Of a stretch of DNA of 64,000 nucleotides, positions 33,637 through 43,929 are shown in pieces. Source of the DNA: Bryoerythrophyllum caledonicum. Taxonomy: Eukaryota > Streptophyta > Bryopsida > Pottiales > Pottiaceae. Made by a program: the position numbers and the translations under genes. Under the pieces are notes generated by a model. The model ran no database searches. It was not told the origin of the DNA and saw only the letters and a program-made list of their open reading frames with translations. Positions within the stretch are counted from its first letter, which is position 1, and each line of letters starts with the position of its first letter. The stretch is from the NCBI GenBank assembly GCA_963971425.1, contig OZ020514.1, forward strand, positions 14,389,218 to 14,453,217. The letters are read 5' to 3'.

Positions 33637-36285
33637 TTATGATTCGGACCTGGCAAGTGCTTCCAAGGAGGCCTTGATAATTGCTACTTGTCCCTTCGGA
33701 ATTTTTGTAGTTGAATCTTGCACATGACCTCCATCCCTCTTTGAAGACCTCGGTTTCCATGCTGTCAAGATTGAATCGGTACTCTCCCACGTTATGGCTA
33801 TCCCCTTTTCAATTGTCCAACGAAGGTTGCTATTAGTATCCCAATCTTTGTAGAACTTCACAACATCCCGATCGCGCGATATAGGGCGGTAGAATTGGAT
33901 ACGCACGGTGTTTGGCATATCCGGGTTAGAATTAGGATCTGAAATTGCTTGAGCAATCCAAAATGGGCGCTCGTCCCCATCACAAGGCCGCAATGCAACC
34001 AAATAGCCAGCAAAAAGATCACGACCAATTCTAAAAGGAGGTAGACGATCGCATCTTTGGCCAACAAAATGCTCATCTTCACGGTACTCCTCGCGAACCT
34101 CACCCTCCGCTGAGAACTCATCTTCAATGGCATAGGCAATTTGCGTCGTTGGCCAAAACTCGTCTTCCAATGATATCGGCGTATCCATTGGAATTATCAG
34201 AGCATCTCTAACATCGCGCCAATAATACGATAGCGGCTCAAAACGTGATCTGGCTTCAACAGACTCCCACGATGATTGCTCCCAGTGATCGATGAATCCT
34301 GAAAGTCCCTTCACCACCTCATGGAGATGCCGCATCATAGAAGGCTTCAATGCATCAGGTTCTCCGCGAGGCCATAAAGATCTTCCTTCAGAATCCTTCT
34401 TCCATAATTTGATGCCACTACCTTCTCCTCCCTAGGAAGCCAATCCTCATCATGACAAAGGATTTTATACTTCATTACCGGACAACCACTAGAGTCCACA
34501 TAAAACTTGAACTGATGAGCCTTCGTATGACCCTGCAAAGCTTCATTACCGTCCGCAAGCATATCCCCAATGAACTTCTTAAAGTCAGGAACCTCTTGAA
34601 TGACATGTGGAATTGTGGGAACACTCTCATTTTTCATAAACGACCTCATGAGCAAAGGAATGGTTGGAAAACTCTCCTTCCTCAGTGTCATACTCCAACG
34701 TCCAAATAATGCATCTATATCATCATGTGTATGACCAACTAGCATAAAATTAACATATACCTCGCGGAAGATGCGTTTTGCAACAAGAAGAGACCAAAAA
34801 CAGAAAACAAATCTATTTTTGTTATCACCAACAACATTGTCCATTTGCACGTTCAATATTGGTGGCAAAGGCCTCCTAGGAACTAGGATATCAGGAATTT
34901 GCCCTAATGGATCCAAACACATCTCCGCACCCCGTAATACCACCGCATACAATGAATGAGAAGTAGATTCTGGAAAGAGTTTCCAGGACAATGACTTCGG
35001 AGGCGCATCCAGGTCACGCAATAGTTTTGCGAACGACCCGACCGTGTAATTGGCATCATGGGAGTATAAATCAAGGCCGTAATGGGCGTAACGCTGGTCC
35101 ACATGACCATGGGCAAGCATGCTTGTGACTGCAAGAGGCAACTTCATAAGTCCATCTAGGTGCTTTGTTTTATGTGAAAAAACCGGGGAGGCGGTCTTTG
35201 AGTGATCCATCTTATCATGCATGATGGTAAGAACCTCCTGGGGTGACGACTTTGATCGAAATCGGTTCAGGTAGTACAAGTCCCGATGTGAGGAAGTAGA
35301 ATCGATGTGAACCTGCATCTTCTTTTGCCATAGCAGTGATGCTTGTGTTCCAGGTTGAGTAAGCTTCTTCTGATCCTGGTATTTGTCACACGTAGAACAA
35401 CGGGCAAAGTTGTCTCCACCTTTCTTGGCATAGTACTCAGGGAAGCTCACTCGCCGAATCTTACTCAAGCTTGAGGTTGAGATTGGCGGCAATCCACAAT
35501 CAGCGAGATGATCATCAAGAAGCGGTATCTGATCCTTCCACTTAAAACTTGCAGAGAAGACCTTTGCCACAGCCTTCTCGCGAGATGGGAGAACACGAGA
35601 CTTGTGAGGCATGTGGTCCGCATGTCTGTCGAAGATGGCTCCAAGAGTGACAGTAGCCACAACCGTATGACCTCTACGCTTGCGCAAACTGGTATACCCA
35701 TGGTGTTGAGCCGCCTCACCAGTAGCAGCGTCCTTCGCAACGTCCTTCGCAACTTACATCCATGATTTTCATCCAGGCATGGGCACAAACGTCCACACCC
35801 TCTAGGGTCACAACCTTCCTACCCGCAGCATTTCTATGAAACTGTCTGTGAACATCGAGTTTGATATGATTTCTGAACTGCACGATGGTCTCATTGTACA
35901 AGTGCGTCCGAAGGACTTTTATTTTATCTCTAGGGTAGTGTTGAACACAGTTTTGACTGCAACAACTATTGCTCGCAACTGCGTTAATGAAAAGCGGGGT
36001 CATGAGGAATTCAACATTCCTGGACACTGTTGGACGTGTATTCCTTGAGGAATTGTCGTATGAACGGGAGCTCCCACCTAGAGGTCTCTTACTCGTTTAA
36101 GTCCTGGACTATTCAAATCCCGAAGAGGACCAGAGGAACCTAGAATTGCACTGGACCGGACATTGCGAACCAACCCCTCCGCAACGCGAACACCCGAACC
36201 ATTGTGAAGCGATACAGTCATCCCAACCTAGAGATGGCGAGGAATAACATCAAACTCAGGAAGGTCAGGGTTCACGGGAGTGTCA
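33637..36285 (-). pseudogene. DUF7869-like DDE-type protein gene, copy A (broken)
   Basis: Large parts are open: 36,027-35,716, 35,687-34,347 (446 codons) and 34,350-33,637 (237 codons). It carries the N-terminal Cys motif (SCCSQNC), a helical DNA-binding-like part (ENADHMPH-type, here DRHADHMPHKS), a Cys pair (CSTCDKYQ) and the three acidic motifs HDKMD, QMDNVVGDNKNRF and GHTHDDIDALF. A C-terminal SH3/chromo-like segment (YLVALRPCDGDERPFWIAQA) follows. The start codon is missing relative to copy B. A segment of about 150 bp near 36,100 is deleted with a small local inversion, and a frameshift near 34,390 separates the two C-terminal pieces. DUF7869 proteins are widespread, and a transposase/integrase role is inferred from the RNase H-like spacing of acidic motifs. 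Confidence 0.85.
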
Positions 36286-36392
36286 ACATCCTGCATTCCA
36301 ATGAGATAAATATTAAATAACCCTCACAAATAAGAATGGGTAAATACCTTTCAGGAATAGACATCAATGAAGAAGCATAGGAAGAGGGTAAT

Positions 36393-36882
36393 TAATCTCG
36401 AATCGAGGTAAGGTCTGGCGCTTGAAAATAACTATGATTGAAGTGAGTTGACATTGTAGACCAGGCAAATTTAGCTTGACTCGAGGTAAACTCATGCGGT
36501 ATTATATGACAAGTATAAAATTTCATGCGATTAGTTTTAATCCGAATATGAAATTATCTCACCCTTGACAGTGAAAATTAAGCCCGACCCGACCTAAATT
36601 AATGACTATCAGACTCATTGTCATTTTATCTCGAGTCGAGCTAAACAGAAATATAAAGAAGGTAAGTCAGTTTAGCTCAAGTCAAGCTAAACTGTCGATA
36701 CATTATAGAAAGACAGTTTAGCTCGAGTTGAGCTAAATTGTCGATACATTATAGTAAGACAGTTTAGCTCGAGTCGAGCTAAACTGTCGATACATTATAA
36801 TAAGACAGTCTAGCTCGAGTCGAGCTAGACTATCGATACAATATAGTAAGACAGTTTAGCTCGAGTCGAGCTAAACTGTCCT
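36393..36882. repeat. 5' palindrome array of copy A
   Basis: Nine palindromes are visible. The last five (about 36,668, 36,714, 36,760, 36,806 and 36,852) form a tandem array with a period of about 46 bp, half-site GACAGTTTAGCTCGA, and spacer GATACATTATAGTAA. The four towards the gene are more degenerate. In the fourth tandem unit both arms have changed together, TTTAG to TCTAG and CTAAA to CTAGA, which keeps the palindrome. The array lies between the DUF7869-like gene (minus) and a small divergent frame (plus). Confidence 0.93.
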
Positions 36883-36997
36883 TCCGTGATTCTCGGCGTC
36901 TTTTTAGGGATTCATATGGTAAAACTCTTCAGCCTGTGAATCTGACTCTCTGTGTACTACAACCCAAATCTTTCCGTCAGTCGTCAAGAAACTCGCA

Positions 36998-37435
36998 GTG
37001 ATGCTTCAAAATCATAGTAGCAACTGGAACCACCGCAATAACCCTACACACTGTCACATCCTAATTGCTAGAGACTGTGCACGGAGAATGCAAGAAGTAT
37101 ACATTGTGTACCTTATGAAGAAGACAACTGGTGCGTTGTTGCCTCGCGCAAGCGCCTTGCTCAACCGTGCGCAACCTACAGATGATACCCTCCTCAACCT
37201 CTGACAGTTGTTTGACCTCCAAGCCTCTCCACAACAACCTTGCACAGCAACCAAAGTGAGAAGGAAAGAAATGAAGAAAGTTTTCGAGGATCGGCGAGGT
37301 CACTCACGAACACACGACCGTTTTAGAATTGGCGGGAGGAAACTTCAGAATTGGCCGAGGGACTTTTCCACAGCCCCTAAAAAAGTGCAAATTCGAAATC
37401 TTAGCGGGAAACTGAATCAACTATTTCCTGGCTGA
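36998..37435 (+). pseudogene. Small divergent unrecognised ORF, left-arm copy
   Basis: Two overlapping-frame pieces (36,998-37,204 and 37,208-37,435) match the single 157-codon frame of the right arm (42,769-43,242, minus). Both start with an Asn/His-rich segment (MMLQNHSSNWNHRNN) and continue through ARDCARRMQEVYIVYLMKK. The tail is basic (RRGHSRTHDRFRIGGRKLQ). This copy is broken by a stop. No domain recognised. Confidence 0.4.
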
Positions 37436-37496
37436 CTAAAATAAGGAAGAGTACATACCTCGAATCTACTCGCACATGCGAGTTATATACAAGGTT

Positions 37497-37640
37497 TTAG
37501 ATTAACGCTCAGGGTTTGGGTTAGGGTTAGGTTTAGGGTTTAGGGTTAGGGTTTTTAGGGTTTGGAGTTTAGGGTTTAGGGTTTGGTATTTAGGTTCAGG
37601 TTTAGGGTTCAGGGTTTAGGGTCCTTGGTTTAGGTGTTAT
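37497..37640 (+). repeat. Interstitial plant-type telomere repeat (TTTAGGG-like)
   Basis: Degenerate tandem copies of TTAGGGTTTAGGGTTAGGG-type sequence. The reverse-complement copy in the right arm is at 42,520-42,650. It supports a plant-lineage genome and lies inside the duplicated arm, so it was duplicated with it. Confidence 0.9.
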
Positions 37641-38160
37641 CTTCTGATGTCATTTCATTTCAATATAATAATACTTTGAAGATTCAAGATATTGACAATT
37701 CAACTAAGGTATAGGGAAATGTAGAGAAGATATTGAGATGATTAGAAATAATTTGTATTACAATCCAAATAGGACTTATCTATTATGTTGAAATCAAAGA
37801 CCTTAACAAACGAGTAGCATTCAAAAATGTGCATCATGTTACTATTTTGTCATCAATTTAGAATGTGCATTCTTTGGCAAGAATCCCAAGTGTGTCCATG
37901 GTCTGGATTTGGAATTGAAATTGGTTACTATCCACTTAGAGGTACTCAAAGACTTGAAATGTGCGCAAACTAATATTTGGATTAAAATATCTTATATTTG
38001 AGTTCACATTGTATTATCATGAGTTTAGGGTGTAGCAATCTAAGCATGACATGAAAGATGGAAGAATTCTTGACCATACAAATTTATTTCATGTTTTGAC
38101 GTGAAATTAAAGACTTTGTCATTTGTAAAACATAGAGAGTGGAACAATATTAAAAGATTT

Positions 38161-40479
38161 CAAGAAGAAGAATAACGCCGGCATCCAGAGGGGCCGGTGT
38201 GAATAAAGTGTCTGTTCGTTCCACTTACTAAGACCATGCCCACTGGACAAGGAAAAGTAAGCTGGAACTACTCCTCTCTCTCGAGGGTAGACACTATGTG
38301 ACAAGTAGCCAATGAACACTACAAGGAAACCAGCCCAATGTGACTGGATGTGACTAAGCGCATATGACTGAGTAGTCACCTCAGTCATTGGTTTAGTCTA
38401 AAATCAGTCCTAAGAGGGTCCAGTCATGCACTAGTCATATATGTAGTCATATTTTTGAGGACCTGGGTGGGAACGGCTACGGGAACGGGACATATGTTTT
38501 CCTGCCCGGGTCCCAGAGTCATGCTCTGAGTGCTTACTATGTGTAGTCATAGTAATGTAGTCATATGGTAAGGGTAATTGGTTTATGTATGACTTATTGT
38601 AGTAAGAGAGTTGGTTTGGGTGACTACACGCAGTCATGTAGTAAATAACCTGACTAGTAGTAGTCATATATGTCAATCAGATGATTTTGAAGTCCTCTAC
38701 TCGTTGGCTCAATAGGTGAATGCTGTGAAATTGGAGTAGGTCCATAATCTCCACGTACATAATAACTTCCCTGTTCAAGACTACTATGTTTGCGCGCAAA
38801 CATTCTAGGATGTCATTTTAGTGCACCATTCTAGAAACACTTTTAAATACACCTTCAAAAATTAGTAACTAATTTGCAAGAGAGTCCAAAAATCATGATT
38901 CTACTTGCTCTATCTTCCCACTTGCTTTCCAGATGCACGAAATTGCCTTGTAGGCTTAACTTTCATACAGATTTCCCATGCTCACAAAAAAGTAGGTACG
39001 AATTTGAGTTCTGAAAAGTCATCACGTAGCACAAACCTTCTGTTAGAGCCTTGAATTTGAAGCCGGGGCTTCAACACATCCATGGGCATTGTCAAAAACG
39101 CACTTAGAGGTGCATAGTGTAGGAATGACAATCTTGAATAACAATCTCAAATTTGGCGGCATGTCTCAAATAAGATAACATCAGACAACTCCTTCATCGA
39201 AACCTACACTCAACTAGATTTTATCTAATTGGATCAAATCACAGTAATATGAGTTGGTCACTGCTGAAATTCTAAGAAGGCAAGTGCACCTTGTTGTATA
39301 ATCTTCTCTACCATTCAACCAACCTCTCTGAACCCTACAGGCAATCCTGATAGTGCATTCTCAACACTACAAGAATGGCATCACACTACCTTAATAAAAA
39401 TAGAATCACACTTGAATCTACCATGCAGGTTGATATGCTCTGTGACTGCCTCCAGTCACATGCACCAAAGAGCTAACTATTGAACACGTTACGTGTTCAA
39501 GGATTCTCACTCATTACCGTCACATTTCGTGCACCATAGTAGGCTAATTTTTTGGGAGGTTTTTATTGATTTCTTTTAATTCCCTCGTGTAATTTCATGC
39601 TTGAACACATGCTCTCGGGGAATTTTGGTGTCCCCTGTACTTTTTGTAAATTTACTATTTAGAGGAACCGGCGCTGCCACTCAAGTGGGCCGGGACACCG
39701 GCCTAGGCCTCACGGAGTTGGCTTTACCGTGTTTATTCTTGCATTCCGGTCACTCGGCCCCGGTGGAGATTATATTTTTCTAGTACACTATTTGTCAACA
39801 AGTTGGCAACTAATTTTAGCCACCATTGTCCTGAATATTATCCCTCATTCGTTCACCTACTACAGTTCATTTCGTAATAGCCCTCTATCAAAACTCTTCC
39901 CTAGCACACAATTTTGATACTTGACAAATAGTATAAGCTCAAAGTCTTCACCCTACCGGTCGCCATGCATTTATTCTTCGTCTCATCTTCAACCTGAATT
40001 TCTTATCCTCTTATCCACAACTATTCTCATTCCCATCTCTTGCATTTTCTTTACATTATTTAATATTATCTAATGAATATTTAATGTGTAATCAAATATT
40101 TAGCCAATAACTAATGACTTTGTAATGATTTTTTAGAGGATAATTCATGTATATTGGTATATCTGTAACTTTTATGCACAATTAAAGAATATTGGAATTT
40201 TATTTATTGAATGTTGAAAGTTTTAAAAGTATATTTATGATAGTTTATTGATATTTATATATTTAATGATTATTTAAAGAGTATTTAATGCACTGTTAAT
40301 GAATAGTTAATGAATAGTGCATAAATTTCTAATGTAAAATTAATGTGTATTTGAATATTTAATGAGTATTTAATTAATATTTACTGAATATGTAATGCAC
40401 ATTGAATGCGTATTATGTGATGGATATCTAATGAGTATTTTACTTGTATTCCTATATTTATTGTATGTTTAAGTTTTTT
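38161..40479. other. Outer part of the spacer between the arms; no gene
   Basis: At 38,390-38,680 a word related to TAGTCATA or ATGACTAC recurs many times on both strands (for example ATATGTAGTCATA, TAATGTAGTCATATGG, ACTAGTAGTAGTCATATATG). At 39,560-39,800 there is a GC-richer island with GGAACCGGCGCTGCCACTC. At 40,030-40,440 the sequence is built of degenerate AATGAGTATTTAATGAATA-like words. No supported coding sequence. Confidence 0.5.
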
Positions 40480-41775
40480 CCTTTTCCAATATTCCTTTCT
40501 TTTCTCATTTTCGTTTCCAGAAGAATGTTCTTATATTTCCAGTCTTCTACTTGTAGTTTCATTTTCCCTCCATATTTTACATTCTACTTTGTCCAATTTT
40601 TTATATTTTCCTTTTGCTCCATACCTACGTCCGCTTATTCCCAAGCTCTTTCTTGCAAATTCTTCCTTTTCTACATGCACTCAACCCTTCTTTACTATGA
40701 TGCTCAAGATGTAATCAAATCATGATTAAGGTTCCCTACAGTAATTGTCCACAAGTAAAAAACTTTATGTTCTACTATTTACTAGGATTGACATTTAGTA
40801 TAGTAGTTGGCATTTAGTGTAATATAGTTTTGTCACTACACTTATTGTAAATTTTACAATTACTGTGTGCATTCCTATTTAGTTTCCACTTCTCTAGAAG
40901 CCATCTTCTATATATTGGAGCTACATAGTGCATTTTTGCTTTCTAATCCACTCCATTTAGTGATGGTGCACAATTTAGCTCTAGTAGAGCTAATCTGTGC
41001 ATATTATCTTTTTAGTTCACTGCACCTAGTGATGAGGCACACGTTAGCACGAGTGGAGCTAAAGTGTGTGCACACACTCCTTTTAGTTCACTGCATGTAG
41101 TGATGGTGCACACCTCTGCTAAAAACCGATCTGATGTATGTGCAATGTGTATTTCCACTTCTACAAACAATCATTTTGAACTCCGTACTTCTCTTTATGG
41201 ATAAGTATTTCACAAGTGGAATAGTAATCTTTTGAATTTTAAAAAGATTTTCATAATATGTGGATCTAAATCTCCAATAGTAATATTAAAAAACAAAAAA
41301 ATATGACGATCCCTCAGTTTTTAGTGGATATGAAGTCTAAGTATTCTTGGTACCCTAAATCAATAATATGTGACAATGTGAAAAATAGATGAATGAATAT
41401 GTAATCTTATTTTTCACTAGGAAAATAACATATTTTTTCACAATATCATTTGTTCTAATATTACTTCTATGTATTGAAAATACCACCTTCCATACCGTGT
41501 CATAGCAAAAGGTTTTTTAGGTTCCTCGATGTGCCGGCAATCGAGAAGTTTCTCTTTCGGCTCGCATAACTTCTAATGAAGACGTTCATTGAGAAAATAA
41601 ATTACTTATAAATATGCCTCTCATTGAGAAAATACATTACTTATAAATATGCCTCATTACTTTTATCATCCTTCTACAAAATTTTGAGAATTTAAAATAT
41701 AATTTGCGACCACTACAACGTGCTCAAAAACTAATTATTCCATTTTTGCATGTATAAATAAATTCAAAATTACTT
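40480..41775 (-). repeat. Dispersed repeat E, copy in the spacer
   Basis: This matches the reverse complement of about 61,800-63,035 along its length. It includes palindromes at about 40,975-41,000 (TTTAGCTCTAGTAGAGCTAA) and 41,043-41,070, and the CACTGCACCTAGTGATG-type spacer of the DUF7869-element 3' flank. The part before the palindromes (CTCCTTGTGAAATA-like, seen in the other copy) also resembles that 3' flank. Repeat E is probably a diverged relative of the same element family with a different, non-coding body. Confidence 0.75.
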
Positions 41776-42519
41776 ACATTACAAACATTAAATTATGCCT
41801 GATGCACTAAGTGATACACTTTGTATTAGTTATATTTTATATTTTGATTATCCTTTTTTTGTCATGAGGAGGTCTCTCTGTTTCTTATTTAAATCTTTTA
41901 ATATTGTTCCACTCTCTATGTTTTACAAATGACAAAGTCTTCAATTTCACGTCAAAACATGAAATAAATTGTATATGGTCAAGAATTCTTCCATCTTTTA
42001 TGTCATGCTTAGATTGCCACACCCTAAAGTCATGAAAATACAATGTGAACTCAAGAATAAGATATTTTAATTGAAATATTAGTTTGCGTACATTTCAAGT
42101 CTTTGAGTACCTCTAAGTGGAAAGTAACCAATTTCAATTGCAAATCCAGACCATGGGGACATTGGGATTCTTGCCAAAGAATGCACATTCTAATTGATGA
42201 CGAAATAGTTACATGACGCACATTTTTAAAACCCCAAAGAAATGATGTCCAAAGCATGTTTGAATACATTTGTTTTGGCTAAAAATACACGTGCACATAT
42301 AATATGTTTTTTTATTTTTTTAAATGCTACTCGTCTGTTGAGGTCTTTGATTTCAACATAATAGATAAATCCTATTTGGATTGTAATAAAAATTATTTCT
42401 AATCATCTCAATATCTTCTCTACATTTCCCTATACCTTAGTTGAATTGTCAATATCATGAATCTTCAAAGTATTATTATATTGAAATGAATTGACATCAG
42501 AAGATATCACCTAAACCAA

Positions 42520-42650
42520 GGATCCTAAACCGTGAACCCTAAACCTGAACCTAAATTCCAAACCCTAAACCCGAAACTCCAAACCCTAAACCCGAAACTC
42601 CAAACCCTAAACCCTAATCCTAAACCTATCCAAAACCCTGAGCGTTACCC
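42520..42650 (-). repeat. Interstitial telomere-like repeat, right-arm copy
   Basis: CCCTAAACC-rich degenerate repeats, with a 26-bp higher-order unit (AACCCGAAACTCCAAACCCT type) visible twice. Mirror image of 37,497-37,640. Confidence 0.9.
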
Positions 42651-42768
42651 TAAAACCGGGTATATAACTCGCATGTGGGAGTATATTCGAGGTATTGACC
42701 TTTCCTTATTTTAGTCAACCGGGAAATAGTTGATTCAGTTTCCCGCTAAGATTTCGAATTTGCACTTT

Positions 42769-43242
42769 TTAGGGGCTGTGAAAAAGTCCCCCCCCCGGCC
42801 AATTCTGAAGTTTCCTCCCGCCAATTCTGAAACGTTCGTGTGTCTGTGAGTGACCTCGCCGATACTCGAAAACTTTCTTCATTTGTTTCCTTCTCACTTT
42901 GGTTGTTGTGCAAGGTTGTTGTGGAGAGGCTTGGAGGTAGTATGACTGTCGGAGCTTGAAGAGGGCAACACCTATAGGTTGCGCACGGTTGAGCAGGTGA
43001 GGCAACAACGTACCGGTTGTCTTCTTCATAAGGTACACAATGTATACTTCTTGCATTCTCCGTGCACAGTCTCTAGCAATTAGGATGTGACAGTGTGTAG
43101 GGTTATTGCGCTCGTTCCAGCTGCTACTGTGATTTTGAAGCATCAGTGAGAGTTTCTTGACGACTAATGGAAAGATTTGGGTTGTAGTATACAGAGAGTC
43201 AGATTGATAGGCGGAAGAGTTTTCCCATACGAATCCCGACAA
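42769..43242 (-). CDS. Small divergent unrecognised ORF, right-arm copy, 157 aa
   Basis: An uninterrupted 157-codon frame starts at 43,242, just outside the palindrome array, and is transcribed away from DUF7869-like copy B. It encodes an Asn/His-rich patch (NHSSSWNERNNPTHCH), a helical stretch (ARDCARRMQEVYIVYLMKK) and a basic C-terminus (RRGHSQTHERFRIGGRK). A run of C at about 42,790 changes the C-terminus relative to the left-arm copy. No domain recognised. Conservation of part of the frame in both arms is expected from the duplication alone, so coding status is uncertain. Confidence 0.35.
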   Translation of the reverse strand: MSGFVWENSSAYQSDSLYTTTQIFPLVVKKLSLMLQNHSSSWNERNNPTHCHILIARDCARRMQEVYIVYLMKKTTGTLLPHLLNRAQPIGVALFKLRQSYYLQASPQQPCTTTKVRRKQMKKVFEYRRGHSQTHERFRIGGRKLQNWPGGGLFHSP

Positions 43243-43261
43243 AGGCGCCGAGAATCACGGA

Positions 43262-43575
43262 AGTACATATTAGCTCGACTCGAGCTAATATGTCTTACGT
43301 TCTTTCGAAGGACAGTTTAGCCCGACTCGAGCTAAACTGTCGGTCAATATCATTATTGTCAGTTTAGCTCGAGTCGAGCTAAACTGTCCTTCGATCGAAG
43401 GTAAGACAGTTTAGCTCGAGTCGAGCTAAACTGTCGATTCAATATTGTAGGACAGTGCAGCTCGTATGTAGCTAAACTGTCCTACTATATTGTTTCGACA
43501 GTTTAGCTCGACTCGAGCTAAACTGTCTTACCTTCTTTCGAAGGACAGTTTATCTCGACTCGAGCTAAACTGATC
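43262..43575. repeat. 5' palindrome array of copy B
   Basis: Seven palindromes with half-site GACAGTTTAGCTCGA and centre G or C lie at about 43,264, 43,312, 43,358, 43,405, 43,451 (degenerate), 43,497 and 43,545. The first has co-varied arms: ACATATTAGCTCGA and its exact complement. The homologous palindrome in the left arm (about 36,852) keeps GACAGTTTAGCTCGA on both sides. Spacers contain further palindromes (CTTCGATCGAAG, CTTTCGAAG). The array precedes the coding start of copy B by about 360 bp. Confidence 0.93.
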
Positions 43576-43929
43576 TACCCTATTTTCTATGCCTTTTTAA
43601 CTCGACTCGGGATAAAATTACATTGCGTCATATAGTCATTAAATCAGGTCGGATCGGGCCAAATTGTCACTGTCGAGGGTGAGATTATTTCATATTCGGA
43701 TTAAAACTAATCGCACTAAATTTTCTACTTGTCATATAATACCGCATCAGTTTACCTCGAGTCGAGCTAAATTTGCCTGTTCTTCAATGTCAATTCACTT
43801 GTATCAAATGTATTTTCAAGCGCCAGACTTTACCTCTTCATATGCTTCTTCATTGATGTCTATTCCTACAAGGTATTCACCTATTCTTATTTGGCAGGGT
43901 TATTTAATATTTACCTCATTGGAATGCAG

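Larger units (their letters stand above)
32655..38160. repeat. Left arm of a giant inverted duplication
   Basis: This matches the reverse complement of 41,888-47,740. From outside inwards the arm has: Ty3-derived flank; 3' palindromes; a DUF7869-like gene (copy A, minus); a palindrome array; a small divergent ORF; telomere-like repeats; and a unique-looking stretch that ends near 38,160 at a word matching 41,895 (CACTCTC and CTATGTTTTACAAATG in the opposite sense). Arm sequences are very similar in coding parts but differ by indels, so this is not a recent perfect palindrome. Confidence 0.92.

Noticed and set aside
37497-42650. Chromosome end or telomere fusion.
   Set aside because: The repeats are degenerate, short and inside duplicated arms flanked by element sequence on both sides.
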